Positions 32,571-40,798 of a stretch of DNA of 64,000 bases are shown one piece after another (within the stretch, counting starts at the first letter, position 1; each line of letters starts with the position of its first letter). The DNA comes from Ferruginibacter sp. (GTDB taxonomy: Bacteria; Bacteroidota; Bacteroidia; Chitinophagales; Chitinophagaceae): NCBI GenBank assembly GCA_013141435.1, contig JABFQZ010000040.1, forward strand, positions 1 through 64,000. The letters run 5' to 3'. The position numbers and the translations under genes were made by a program. Under the pieces are notes generated by a model. That model ran no database searches and was not told the origin of the DNA. It saw nothing but the letters and a program-made list of their open reading frames with translations.

Positions 32571-34583
32571 ATGACTTTTTCAAACAAAAACCTGACCCAC
32601 GAGCAACTTATAACGTTATATAAATCTATTTTACTGCCCCGTATGATAGAAGAAAAAATGCTAGTTTTATTGAGGCAAGGAAAAATATCTAAATGGTTTA
32701 GTGGCATTGGGCAAGAAGCAATATCGGTAGGGGTTACAGCTGCATTACAGCAAGATGAATGGATAATGCCCTTACATAGAAACTTAGGGGTTTTTACCGG
32801 TAGAAACATGCCTCTAAGTAAATTATTTATGCAATGGCAGGGCAACAAAGAAGGGTATAGTAAAGGGAGAGAACGTAGCTTTCATTTTGGAAGCAAAGAA
32901 CATCATATTTGCGGAATGATTTCGCACCTTGGGCCACAACTTGCTATAGCAGATGGCGTGGCATTGGCATACAAATTAAGATCTGAAAAAAAAGTATCTG
33001 TAGCCTTTAGTGGCGATGGAGGAACAAGCGAAGGAGATTTTCATGAAGCATTAAATACCGCAGCCGTGTGGGATTTACCAGTAATATTTATCATAGAAAA
33101 TAATGGATATGGGTTAAGCACACCTATAAATGAACAATATCGTTGCGAAAACTTAGTAGACAAAGCAAAAGGCTACGGTATAGAGGGCATACGAATAGAT
33201 GGTAATAATTTATTGGAAGTGTATGATACCATAAAAGGCGTAAGAGAGTTTTGTATAAAAAACCAAAAACCTTATTTAATAGAGTGTAATACATTTAGAA
33301 TGCGAGGGCATGAAGAAGCTAGTGGTGTAAAATATGTGCCACAAGAATTATTTGTGCAATGGGAAAAACAAGACCCTGTAAAAAACTATGAAGCATGGTT
33401 ACTAGAAGAAAAAATTATACTTGAAGCAGATATAGTAAACATCAAAAAAGAAACAAAAAAGTACATAGAAACAGAATTGGAAAAAGCCTATGATGCTAAA
33501 AGTATCAATGCAAATACAAAAGAAGAAATACAAGATGTGTACAAAGTAAGATTAGCGGATAACAAAATAAAAGTATTAGATAATTCAACAAAAGCTAATG
33601 AAAATAATAAATTAGAATCAACCGAAAAAAAATTCATAAATAGTATTACCGATGGGCTTTTACAATCAATGCAAAAGCATGATAACTTAATATTAATGGG
33701 GCAAGATATTGCCGAATATGGGGGTGCATTTAAAGTAACAGAAGGGTTTGTAGAAAAATTTGGTAAAGCAAGAGTACGCAATACACCATTGTGCGAAAGT
33801 GCTATAGTTGGTAGTGCACTTGGGTTAAGTTTAGAAGGCTATAAATCTGTGATGGAAATGCAGTTTGCCGATTTTGCTACCGTTGGTTTTAACCAAATAA
33901 TAAATAACCTTGCCAAAATACACTACCGTTGGGGGCAAAATGCCGATGTGGTTATACGTATGCCTACAGGTGGCGGAGTGGGTGCAGGTCCATTTCATAG
34001 CCAGAGTAACGAAGCTTGGTTTGTGCATACACCCGGCTTAAAAGTAGTGTACCCAAGTACTCCTGAAGATGCAAAAGGTTTAATGATAGCTGCAATAAAC
34101 GACCCAAATCCTGTTTTGTTTTTTGAACACAAAGCATTGTATAGAAGTGTGAGCGGACAAGTGCCAAATGAATATTATGAAATAGAAATTGGTAAAGCAA
34201 AGCATGTGCAGCTTGGAAACGATATAACCATAATTACTTACGGAGCAGGTGTACATTGGGCATTAGAGTATGCACAAAAAAACACCGATATAAGTATAGA
34301 AATATTAGACCTTCGTACTCTGTTACCTTTAGATTATGAAGCAATAAAAATAGTGACAGAAAAAACAGGTAAAGTGTTATTGTTACACGAAGACTCATTA
34401 ATTGGTGGAATAGGAGGAGAAATTGCCGCTTGGATTAGCGAAAACTGTTTCGATAAATTAGACGCCCCCGTAATGCGTTGTGCAAGTTTAGATACACCAA
34501 TACCTTTTAATTTGGAGCTCGAAAAAAATTTTATGGCATATAATAGATTAGAAGAAATGGTGGAAAAACTTATAAACTATTAA
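32571..34583 (+). CDS. Fused 2-oxoacid dehydrogenase E1 (alpha-beta)
   Basis: 670 residues combining both E1 subunits of a branched-chain-type 2-oxoacid dehydrogenase. The alpha part (about 1-330) has WFSGIGQEAISVGV, the TPP motif SGDGGTSEGDFHEALNTAAVWDLPVIFIIENNGYG, and RMRGHEEASG; a lysine/glutamate-rich linker leads to the beta part (about 350-670) with GQDIAEYGGAFKVTEGFVEKFG, EMQFADFATVGFNQIINNLAK and RMPTGGGVGAGPFHSQSNEAWFVHTPGLKVVYPST. It decarboxylates 2-oxoacids and passes the acyl group to lipoylated E2; E2 and E3 are not adjacent. Fusion of alpha and beta is common in Bacteroidota, so it is not an assembly artefact. Confidence 0.94.
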   Translation: MTFSNKNLTHEQLITLYKSILLPRMIEEKMLVLLRQGKISKWFSGIGQEAISVGVTAALQQDEWIMPLHRNLGVFTGRNMPLSKLFMQWQGNKEGYSKGRERSFHFGSKEHHICGMISHLGPQLAIADGVALAYKLRSEKKVSVAFSGDGGTSEGDFHEALNTAAVWDLPVIFIIENNGYGLSTPINEQYRCENLVDKAKGYGIEGIRIDGNNLLEVYDTIKGVREFCIKNQKPYLIECNTFRMRGHEEASGVKYVPQELFVQWEKQDPVKNYEAWLLEEKIILEADIVNIKKETKKYIETELEKAYDAKSINANTKEEIQDVYKVRLADNKIKVLDNSTKANENNKLESTEKKFINSITDGLLQSMQKHDNLILMGQDIAEYGGAFKVTEGFVEKFGKARVRNTPLCESAIVGSALGLSLEGYKSVMEMQFADFATVGFNQIINNLAKIHYRWGQNADVVIRMPTGGGVGAGPFHSQSNEAWFVHTPGLKVVYPSTPEDAKGLMIAAINDPNPVLFFEHKALYRSVSGQVPNEYYEIEIGKAKHVQLGNDITIITYGAGVHWALEYAQKNTDISIEILDLRTLLPLDYEAIKIVTEKTGKVLLLHEDSLIGGIGGEIAAWISENCFDKLDAPVMRCASLDTPIPFNLELEKNFMAYNRLEEMVEKLINY

Positions 34584-34703
34584 AAAACTAATCAATAATC
34601 TCTATTTCCTCACTATAATTTTATGTAAACTTATTTATACCGTTAAATTTTTTATTGATTTACAGTTAGTTACAAACCATTGTGAAAAATAGTTGTCAAA
34701 ACA

Positions 34704-34736
34704 CTTGGAATATTGACAGGTTATCCACTACTTTTG
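34704..34736 (+). promoter_or_regulatory. Promoter of the rplM-rpsI-rpsB-tsf operon
   Basis: -7 TACTTTTG at 34729-34736 with CTTG at 34704-34707 as a weak -33 element (21-bp spacer). It gives an approximately 50-nt leader that contains the hairpin at 34753-34772. Confidence 0.5.
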
Positions 34737-34752
34737 CACCTCATAAAAAAAA

Positions 34753-34772
34753 GCTGTGGGGATAGCCACAGC
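34753..34772 (+). promoter_or_regulatory. Leader hairpin upstream of rplM
   Basis: GCTGTGG (34753-34759), 6-nt loop GGATAG, CCACAGC (34766-34772), in the 5' leader 21 nt before the rplM ATG. No T-run follows, so it is not a terminator. It could be an autoregulatory r-protein (L13 or S2) binding site or simply a stabilising stem. Confidence 0.5.
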
Positions 34773-34793
34773 ATCACTTAAATAAAAATAAAA

Positions 34794-35246
34794 ATGAGCA
34801 AATTACATTTCACCACCAAACATGCTAACGAGGCTACCGTTACACACAACTGGTATGTTGTGGATGGTACTAATCAAACCGTGGGTCGCATGTGTGCTAA
34901 AATTGCCGCTATACTTAGAGGTAAAAATAAGGCATACTACACCCCACACGTAGATTGCGGAGATTACATTATTGTTACTAACTGCGAAAAAGTAGTTTTT
35001 ACTGGCAATAAAATGGATCAAAAAGAGTATTTAACTTTTAGTGGCTACCCTGGTGGTCAAAAAGGCGAAAAAGCAAAAAACCTTTTGGCTCGTAGGCCAG
35101 AAGTGGTAATAGAAAGAGCCGTAAAAGGTATGCTTCCTAAAAATCGCTTAGGTCGTCAGATGTACAAAAAACTATTTGTATATGCAGGCACCGAGCACCC
35201 TCATGGTGCACAACAACCAAAAGACTTAAATTTTAATACTAAATAA
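34794..35246 (+). CDS. rplM: 50S ribosomal protein L13
   Basis: 150 residues. The WYVVDGTNQTVGRMCAKIAAILRGKNKAYYTPHVDCGDYIIVTNCEKV and KTYY-equivalent SGYPGG...AVKGMLPKNRLGRQMYKKLFVYAGTEHPHGAQ blocks are the L13 signature. It is an early-assembling 23S rRNA-binding protein. First gene of the conserved cluster rplM-rpsI-rpsB-tsf, preceded by a promoter box and leader hairpin. Confidence 0.98.
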   Translation: MSKLHFTTKHANEATVTHNWYVVDGTNQTVGRMCAKIAAILRGKNKAYYTPHVDCGDYIIVTNCEKVVFTGNKMDQKEYLTFSGYPGGQKGEKAKNLLARRPEVVIERAVKGMLPKNRLGRQMYKKLFVYAGTEHPHGAQQPKDLNFNTK

Positions 35247-35315
35247 TTAGACACAAGATTTTAAACACAAGATTTTATTAAATTCAGAATGTGTTAATCT
35301 TACTAAAAATAAAAA

Positions 35316-35705
35316 ATGGAAAAGCAAAAAAACGCAGTAGGACGTAGAAAAGCAGCTGTAACAAGAGTTTTCCTTAGCAAAGGAGAAGGCACAATTACAG
35401 TAAATGGTAAGGATTATAAAACATACTTTCCGCTTATTTACCTACAAAACCAAATAGAATCGCCTTTAAAAGCAATAGAATCTATAGATAAATTTAATAT
35501 AGTTATAAATGCAACCGGTGGAGGTGTAAAAGGCCAAGCCGAAGCTGCAAAATTAGGTATAGCAAGAGCTTTGTTAGAGGTAAATGCAGAGTATCGTCCT
35601 ATATTCAAATTAGCAGGTTTTCTTACCCGTGATTCACGTAAAGTAGAACGTAAAAAACCAGGTAAAAAGAAAGCAAGAAAATCATTCCAGTTCAGCAAAC
35701 GTTAA
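35316..35705 (+). CDS. rpsI: 30S ribosomal protein S9
   Basis: 129 residues. AVGRRKAAVTRVFLSKGEGTITVNGKDYKTYF at the N-terminus, VNATGGGVKGQAEAAKLGIARAL in the core and the basic tail ending in RKSFQFSKR, whose terminal Lys-Arg reaches the P-site tRNA. Typical length. Located 69 bp after rplM in the same operon. Confidence 0.98.
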   Translation: MEKQKNAVGRRKAAVTRVFLSKGEGTITVNGKDYKTYFPLIYLQNQIESPLKAIESIDKFNIVINATGGGVKGQAEAAKLGIARALLEVNAEYRPIFKLAGFLTRDSRKVERKKPGKKKARKSFQFSKR

Positions 35706-35813
35706 TACGGAAGATAATAGATACAGGAAACAAAATTTTAGATTTTTGCATCAAACATTTTGTTTCTTGTATTTACAAATAAACAATTTTAAAAATTATA
35801 TTAATAATAAACA

Positions 35814-36698
35814 ATGGAAAATACTTCCTTACAACAGCAACTTTTAGAAGCAGGTGTACATTTTGGACATTTAAGAAAAAAATGGAACCCAAAAATGTTG
35901 CCCTACATATTTGCAGAAAAAAAAGGTATTCATATAATAGACCTTAATAAAACTGTAGAAGGCTTACAAGAAGCAGCAGCAGCATTAAAAGCAATAGCTC
36001 GTAGCGGAAAAAAAATAATGTTTGTAGCTACAAAAAAACAAGCAAAAGAAATTGTACAAGAAAGTGCAAAACGTGTAAACATGCCTTTTGTTACAGAGCG
36101 TTGGTTGGGCGGAATGCTTACCAATTTTAATACAGTTCGTAAGAGTGTAAAGAAAATGCAAAGTATCGAAAAAATGCTTAACGATGGTAGTGCCGAAAAC
36201 CTAAACAAAAAAGAAAAATTAACACTTACCAGAGAAAAAGAAAAAATGGAAAAAGTGTTGAGCGGTATAGCAAATATTAGCCGTGTACCATCTGCATTAT
36301 TTATGGTAGATATAGGGCACGAGCATATTGCACTTGCCGAAGCAAAACGTTTAGGCATAAGCACTTTTGGTATGGTAGATACAAATTCTGACCCAAACAA
36401 AGTTGACTATGCAATACCTGCAAACGATGATGCAACAAAATCGATAGCAATAATTGTAAACTATATTACAGCAGCAATTGCCGAAGGTTTGGCAGATCGT
36501 CAAAATAGCAAAGATGATGAGTCTAACGATGAATCGGAAGAAAGTGCAGAAGCAAAAGCAGCTCGTTTTGAAAGCAAGCAAGATGGTGCCGATGATAAAA
36601 GACGTGGTGGTGGTCGTGGACCTGGAGGCCCAGGTGGAGCGCCAAAACGTAGAGTAGCAGGGCCAGGTGCAGGCGGAAGAAAACCAGCAGGTAAGTAA
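35814..36698 (+). CDS. rpsB: 30S ribosomal protein S2 with long Gly/Arg-rich tail
   Basis: 294 residues. The core is canonical: LLEAGVHFGHLRKKWNPKMLPYIF, TKKQAKEIV, RWLGGMLTNF, and FMVDIGHEHIALAEAKRLGISTFGMVDTNSDPNKVDYAIPANDDATKSI. The family usually ends near residue 230-250; here an acidic Ser/Glu stretch (about 228-245) leads into a basic RGGGRGPGGPGGAPKRR-type tail of about 35 residues. A tail extension is seen in other Bacteroidota, though its length and Gly content are notable. It may make extra contacts with rRNA or the translating mRNA. 108 bp downstream of rpsI. Confidence 0.97.
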   Translation: MENTSLQQQLLEAGVHFGHLRKKWNPKMLPYIFAEKKGIHIIDLNKTVEGLQEAAAALKAIARSGKKIMFVATKKQAKEIVQESAKRVNMPFVTERWLGGMLTNFNTVRKSVKKMQSIEKMLNDGSAENLNKKEKLTLTREKEKMEKVLSGIANISRVPSALFMVDIGHEHIALAEAKRLGISTFGMVDTNSDPNKVDYAIPANDDATKSIAIIVNYITAAIAEGLADRQNSKDDESNDESEESAEAKAARFESKQDGADDKRRGGGRGPGGPGGAPKRRVAGPGAGGRKPAGK

Positions 36699-36919
36699 GC
36701 TTCTTAAATGCCTAATGGGGAATTTTTTGTGCAGATGAAAGCGATTTGATTAATTAGTTTTATTGTCCAAACAAAGACAACAGCTATGGGCATCATCGTT
36801 GTGTCACTCACTTCAAGGGAATACCTATATTGAACATTTTTTAAAAACACTAAAATAAAAAATCGCCTTAAAATAAACATACAAAAAGTTAGTTTGAGGA
36901 GTTTTGGAGAATATTAAAA
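36699..36919. other. Intergenic rpsB-tsf, nothing recognised
   Basis: 221 bp between rpsB and tsf. I see no tRNA cloverleaf, terminator hairpin or promoter box here; it may be a transcribed spacer of the operon. Confidence 0.5.
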
Positions 36920-37744
36920 ATGAGTATAACAGTAACAGCAGCAGATATTAATAAATTACGCCAAGCCACTGGTGCAGGTATGATGGATTGCAGAAAAGCA
37001 CTTACAGAAAGCAATGGCGAATTTGAAGCAGCAATAGATTGGCTTCGCAAACAAGGACAAAAAGTAGCTGCAAAACGTAGCGACAGAGAAGCTAAAGAAG
37101 GTGTAGTACTAGCAATGACAACTAGCGATAACAAAGCTGGTATTGTTATATGTATTAGTTGCGAAACAGATTTTGTAAGTAAAAATGACGACTTTGTTGC
37201 CTTTGCACAAAGCATAGCCGATGCAGCAATTGCTAATAATGTAAAAACAGCCGAAGAGTTAGGTAATGTAGAAATAAACGGGGCTAAGGTTTCGGATATG
37301 ATAAACGATAAACTTGCAGCCATAGGCGAAAAAATTGAAATACAAAAATTTGAAAGAGTAGAAGCTCCTTTTGTAGCTAGCTATATACATGGTACAAACC
37401 GTATGGGAGTACTAGTTGGTATGACACACGAAGCAGCAGAAGCAGGTAAAGATGTAGCAATGCAAATAGCAGCAATGAACCCATTAGCAATAGATGAGTC
37501 TGAAATAGACCCAGCTATTATAACAAGAGAAAAAGAAATAATAATAGAATTAATTAAGGCAGAAGGTAAGCCAGCTGAAATGGCTGAAAAAATTTCTGTT
37601 GGTAAATTAAATAGATTCCTAAAAGATAATACTTTACTTGCACAACCTTTTGTAAAAGATAATGCAAAAACGGTAGCTGAGTATTTAAAATCTACTAATG
37701 CAGATCTTAAACTTACAGCGTTTAAAAGAGTAGCGTTAGGGTAA
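36920..37744 (+). CDS. tsf: Translation elongation factor Ts
   Basis: Guanine-nucleotide exchange factor for EF-Tu. 274 residues. N-terminal UBA domain (ITAADINKLRQATGAGMMDCRKALTESNGEFEAAIDWLRKQG), then the core dimerisation region with GIVICISCETDFVSKND (the TDFVAxN signature) and HEAAEAGKDVAMQIAAMNPLAI. The C-terminal EFTS_D is complete. A strong terminator follows, ending the ribosomal operon. Confidence 0.98.
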   Translation: MSITVTAADINKLRQATGAGMMDCRKALTESNGEFEAAIDWLRKQGQKVAAKRSDREAKEGVVLAMTTSDNKAGIVICISCETDFVSKNDDFVAFAQSIADAAIANNVKTAEELGNVEINGAKVSDMINDKLAAIGEKIEIQKFERVEAPFVASYIHGTNRMGVLVGMTHEAAEAGKDVAMQIAAMNPLAIDESEIDPAIITREKEIIIELIKAEGKPAEMAEKISVGKLNRFLKDNTLLAQPFVKDNAKTVAEYLKSTNADLKLTAFKRVALG

Positions 37745-37766
37745 AATAATAAACAAGTAAATTTAT

Positions 37767-37802
37767 AAAAAAAGGATAGCTATTTGTGGCTATCCTTTTT
37801 TT
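37767..37802 (+). terminator. Terminator of the rplM-rpsI-rpsB-tsf operon
   Basis: GGATAGC (37774-37780), 8-nt loop, GCTATCC (37789-37795), with an A-run before and a 7-T run after; the A/T runs can pair to extend the stem, so it may act bidirectionally. Confidence 0.9.
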
Positions 37803-37855
37803 ATAAATTAAAATATTTTTTTAGTTGTAAGGAATAAATATCTTGCAAATAAAAA

Positions 37856-38497
37856 ATGATCATTTATTGTTACGATGCTTATTGTGGTTGGTGCTATGGC
37901 TTTAGTACTGTTATAAAAAAAATTGCCGAAACCTATAAAAATACAATAGCAATAGATGTTTTAAGTGGTGGTATGATATTGCCCGAAAAACCAACCCATA
38001 TAAAAACAGCGGCTAATTATATTTTAAGTGCATATAAAAATGTAGAAGAAACCACAGGTATAAAATTTGGAGAAGACTATTTATGGCATATAAAAAACCC
38101 CGAAGAAAGCGATTGGTTCCCAAACTCCGAAAAACCAGCAATTGCATTATGTATCTTCAAGGAGTTTTATCCAGATAAGGCTGTAGAATTTGCTGCCGAT
38201 TTGCAATATGCATTGCATTTCGAAGGTAGAGATTTAACAGATGATGAGGCATATCGTCACTTGATAGAAAAATACAGCATACAAGCCGAAACATTTTACA
38301 GCAAACTAAAAAGCGAAACCTATAAAGAAATGGCTTATTACGAATTTGCATTAATGAAACAATTGCAGGTAACTGGCTACCCATGTGTTTTTGTACAAAC
38401 AGGCGATACAAAATTTGAAATGGTAGCAAGAGGATTTACCGACTACGATACTTTAAAAAATAGGATAGATAAAGTACTACTACAAAATAAAAATTAA
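37856..38497 (+). CDS. DsbA-family (FrnE-like) thioredoxin-fold protein
   Basis: 213 residues with no signal peptide, so cytosolic. The redox motif is DAYCGWCYGFS at the N-terminus (CGWC), followed by an inserted helical domain and the cis-Pro region VTGYPCVFVQ near the end. This layout matches the FrnE-like/DsbA 2-hydroxychromene isomerase-type group. Members act as disulfide isomerases or glutathione-linked isomerases; the client is unknown. The following methyltransferase gene begins 10 bp downstream, so the two are probably cotranscribed. Confidence 0.85.
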   Translation: MIIYCYDAYCGWCYGFSTVIKKIAETYKNTIAIDVLSGGMILPEKPTHIKTAANYILSAYKNVEETTGIKFGEDYLWHIKNPEESDWFPNSEKPAIALCIFKEFYPDKAVEFAADLQYALHFEGRDLTDDEAYRHLIEKYSIQAETFYSKLKSETYKEMAYYEFALMKQLQVTGYPCVFVQTGDTKFEMVARGFTDYDTLKNRIDKVLLQNKN

Positions 38498-38507
38498 AAT
38501 TTTAAAG

Positions 38508-39284
38508 ATGGCTATGTACGACAATGCTAATACTGTTGAAAAATCGTTTAACCTTAGCTACATTTCCGAACATTTAATACAAGCCCAATGGGCTGAATTT
38601 ATAGAGCTAAAAAAAGTAATAACCGAAATTTATAATGCTAAAAAATCACCAATAACTATTTTAGATATTGGTATTGGTAATGCACGCATACCAATGCACT
38701 TGTGCGGCATAAAAGAAATTTGGGAAATGATAGAGTTGTATGATGGTACAGATAATGCGCAAGCTTGCATAGATATATCCAACAAAAATATAGCAGATTA
38801 TAAAATAGAAAACAAAGTAAAAGTATTTTTATTTGAAGCCACGGAATTGTATAAAATTCAAAAAAAATACGATCTAGTAATTTGTACATGGTTTACTCCA
38901 GGTAATTTTTACCCCACAAATTTTTGTTTTGAAACTTATAAAAATGCAGATAAAATATTAAATCTTACAAAAAACGAAAAATTTGATACTGTTTTTAAAA
39001 ATGCCTATAATTTAGCAAGCTTAGGTGGAGAATTGTTATTGGGAGCTTGCTATATAGACAATGATAGCACAAGGCTAAAGCAAGAAGAGTCGTATAATAA
39101 AATGGGTATGACAGTTATAACTTCACTAGAAGATACTTTTACTGCCACCAAAGAAGGTTTTTGGAGCCAACGTTTTACTATAGAAAAATTATATAATTAT
39201 TTGCATTTTGTAGACACTAAAAAAATTGTCATTACAGCATTGGATACTTATGATTATGCCATGCAGGTAAGGATAAAAAAATAA
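38508..39284 (+). CDS. Class I SAM-dependent methyltransferase
   Basis: 258 residues. The Rossmann motif I is ILDIGIGNARIPMHLCG, followed by an acidic motif II end (ELYDGTDNAQACIDI) and motif IV-like YDLVICTWFTPGNFYPTN, where a TWFTPG segment replaces the usual substrate-binding (N/D)PPY. A C-terminal beta region DTYDYAMQVRI finishes the fold. Substrate unknown; amino-acid motifs do not mark it as an rRNA or DNA enzyme. It follows the DsbA-like gene by 10 bp. Confidence 0.8.
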   Translation: MAMYDNANTVEKSFNLSYISEHLIQAQWAEFIELKKVITEIYNAKKSPITILDIGIGNARIPMHLCGIKEIWEMIELYDGTDNAQACIDISNKNIADYKIENKVKVFLFEATELYKIQKKYDLVICTWFTPGNFYPTNFCFETYKNADKILNLTKNEKFDTVFKNAYNLASLGGELLLGACYIDNDSTRLKQEESYNKMGMTVITSLEDTFTATKEGFWSQRFTIEKLYNYLHFVDTKKIVITALDTYDYAMQVRIKK

Positions 39285-39286
39285 AA

Positions 39287-39628
39287 TTACTTTTTTAAAG
39301 CTTCCCAGTACTCAGCAGCTCTACGAGTATGTGGTACTACAATAGTGCCACCAACAATATTTGCTACTGCAAAAACTTCGTATAACTCTTCGGTAGTTAC
39401 TTTCAAATCGTGTGCTTTGCCTACATGATATTTTATACAATCGTCGCAACGCAACACCATACTTGCTACCAAACCCAATAACTCTTTAGTTTTTACATCT
39501 AAAGCACCTGCGGTATATGTATTAGTATCTAAATTCCAAAGCCTTTTTATTACCAAATTATTTTTACTTAAAATAAGTTCATTCATTCTTAATCGGTAAT
39601 CGTTAAAATCTTTTACTAAATCTGTCAT
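39287..39628 (-). CDS. Carboxymuconolactone decarboxylase/AhpD-like protein
   Basis: 113-residue all-helical protein. The AhpD-like active site is LRCDDCIKYHVGKAHDLKVTTEELYEVFAVANIVGGTIVVPHTRRA, with C-x-x-C and a downstream His. Such proteins reduce peroxidase adaptors or serve as alkylhydroperoxidase-like enzymes; CMD decarboxylases share the fold. The exact role is unassigned. Convergent with the methyltransferase gene, 2 bp apart. Confidence 0.88.
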   Translation of the reverse strand: MTDLVKDFNDYRLRMNELILSKNNLVIKRLWNLDTNTYTAGALDVKTKELLGLVASMVLRCDDCIKYHVGKAHDLKVTTEELYEVFAVANIVGGTIVVPHTRRAAEYWEALKK

Positions 39629-39852
39629 ATTTTTTTTGATAAAGATAATATGTAAATTTTTTAAATAAATATTCTAATAAATAATTTACATTAAAGCTAC
39701 CAAAGTATTATTGTTTCTATTTTGTAATAATAAAATGTTGCCATTTTTACAAATATAGAACGGAGCGTCGCCAATGTTGATGCCATAAAAAACTTTTGCT
39801 GGTAAACAAAATTATTTTTAAGCAACAGCTTAAAAAACCTTTATAAAATAGT

Positions 39853-39860
39853 TACATTTG
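39853..39860 (+). promoter_or_regulatory. -7 box TACATTTG for S1/P1 nuclease gene
   Basis: Exact TAnnTTTG, 15 nt upstream of the ATG at 39876, in the 247-bp gap following the AhpD-like gene. Confidence 0.43.
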
Positions 39861-39875
39861 TTTAAAAAAAATATT

Positions 39876-40667
39876 ATGCAAAAATTTAAAAACAATACAC
39901 TTATTTGTTTGTGTATTTGTCTTCCTTTTGTAAGCAATGCTTGGGGTGTACTTGGCCATCGTATTGTGGGACAAATAGCCGATAGTTATTTAACCCCAAA
40001 GGCTAAAATAGAAATAACAAAAATTCTAGGATTTGAAAGTGTAGCTATGGCTAGCAATTGGCCCGATTTTATAAAAAGCGACCCAGCTTATAAATACTTA
40101 AGCACTTGGCATTATGTAAATTTAAAAGCAGGATTGGTGTTAGATACTTTTACAAAAACGTTGGTAGATGATATTGAAATAGACGCATATACCAAAACTA
40201 ATTTTGTAATAAATGAGTTAAAGGTAAACAAGCTTTTAACTACCGAAACAAAGCAACTTTATTTACGAGTACTTATTCATTTAATTGGCGATGTGCACCA
40301 ACCATTGCATTTAGGGAGGCTAGAAGATAGAGGAGGAAATTCTATAAAAGTAAAATGGTTTGGTGATGAATCAAACTTACATCAAGTATGGGACGAAAAG
40401 CTTATAAATTTTCAGCAAATGAGTTATACAGAGTATGCAAATTATTTGAACCATACCACTTTGCAACAAAGAAAAACTTGGCAAAAGCAAACCCTTGTAC
40501 AATGGCTTTTTGATACCTACCAACTTACCGAAAAAGTATATGCTGAAACTGTGCCCGATAGCCGATTAGATTTTTTATACAATTTTAAATTTGTAGCACC
40601 CATGAATGACCAATTGCTAAAGGGTGGGGTACATTTAGCGGGGGTGTTGAATGAGGTTTTTATATAA
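39876..40667 (+). CDS. S1/P1-type zinc nuclease, secreted
   Basis: 263 residues from the ATG at 39876. Signal peptide MQKFKNNTLICLCICLPFVSNA; after cleavage Trp becomes the N-terminal residue (WGVLGHRIVGQIA), which is the first zinc ligand of the S1/P1 family. The remaining ligands are in WPDFIKSDPAYKY, STWHYVNL, LIHLIGDVHQPLHLG and RGGNSIKVKWFGDESNLHQVWDEKLI. These enzymes degrade single-stranded DNA or RNA and release 3'-phosphates in the periplasm. Trinuclear zinc site looks intact. Confidence 0.94.
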   Translation: MQKFKNNTLICLCICLPFVSNAWGVLGHRIVGQIADSYLTPKAKIEITKILGFESVAMASNWPDFIKSDPAYKYLSTWHYVNLKAGLVLDTFTKTLVDDIEIDAYTKTNFVINELKVNKLLTTETKQLYLRVLIHLIGDVHQPLHLGRLEDRGGNSIKVKWFGDESNLHQVWDEKLINFQQMSYTEYANYLNHTTLQQRKTWQKQTLVQWLFDTYQLTEKVYAETVPDSRLDFLYNFKFVAPMNDQLLKGGVHLAGVLNEVFI

Positions 40668-40750
40668 AGGGTAATAGCCTAGGAATTGAAACATCAAAAA
40701 GTAACTAAAAAATAGGATAAATCGAAGTTAAGCTAACGACATTATTACAT

Positions 40751-40781
40751 TTTTAGGTACTAAAAAAAAGCACTAAATTTG
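40751..40781 (+). promoter_or_regulatory. Promoter of the methyltransferase-kinase-protease cassette
   Basis: TTTA at 40751-40754 (one mismatch to TTTG) and TAAATTTG at 40774-40781, spacer 19 bp; the ATG follows 17 nt later. The only promoter-like element seen in front of the four-gene operon. Confidence 0.5.
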
Positions 40782-40798
40782 TAACTCAATTTTATTTT

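Noticed and set aside
34721-34729. TTATCCACT as a further DnaA box near rplM
   Set aside because: One mismatch, single copy, within a promoter region and without other origin features.
36699-36919. tRNA or small RNA in the rpsB-tsf spacer
   Set aside because: No cloverleaf arms, T-loop GTTCRANNC or terminator could be traced.
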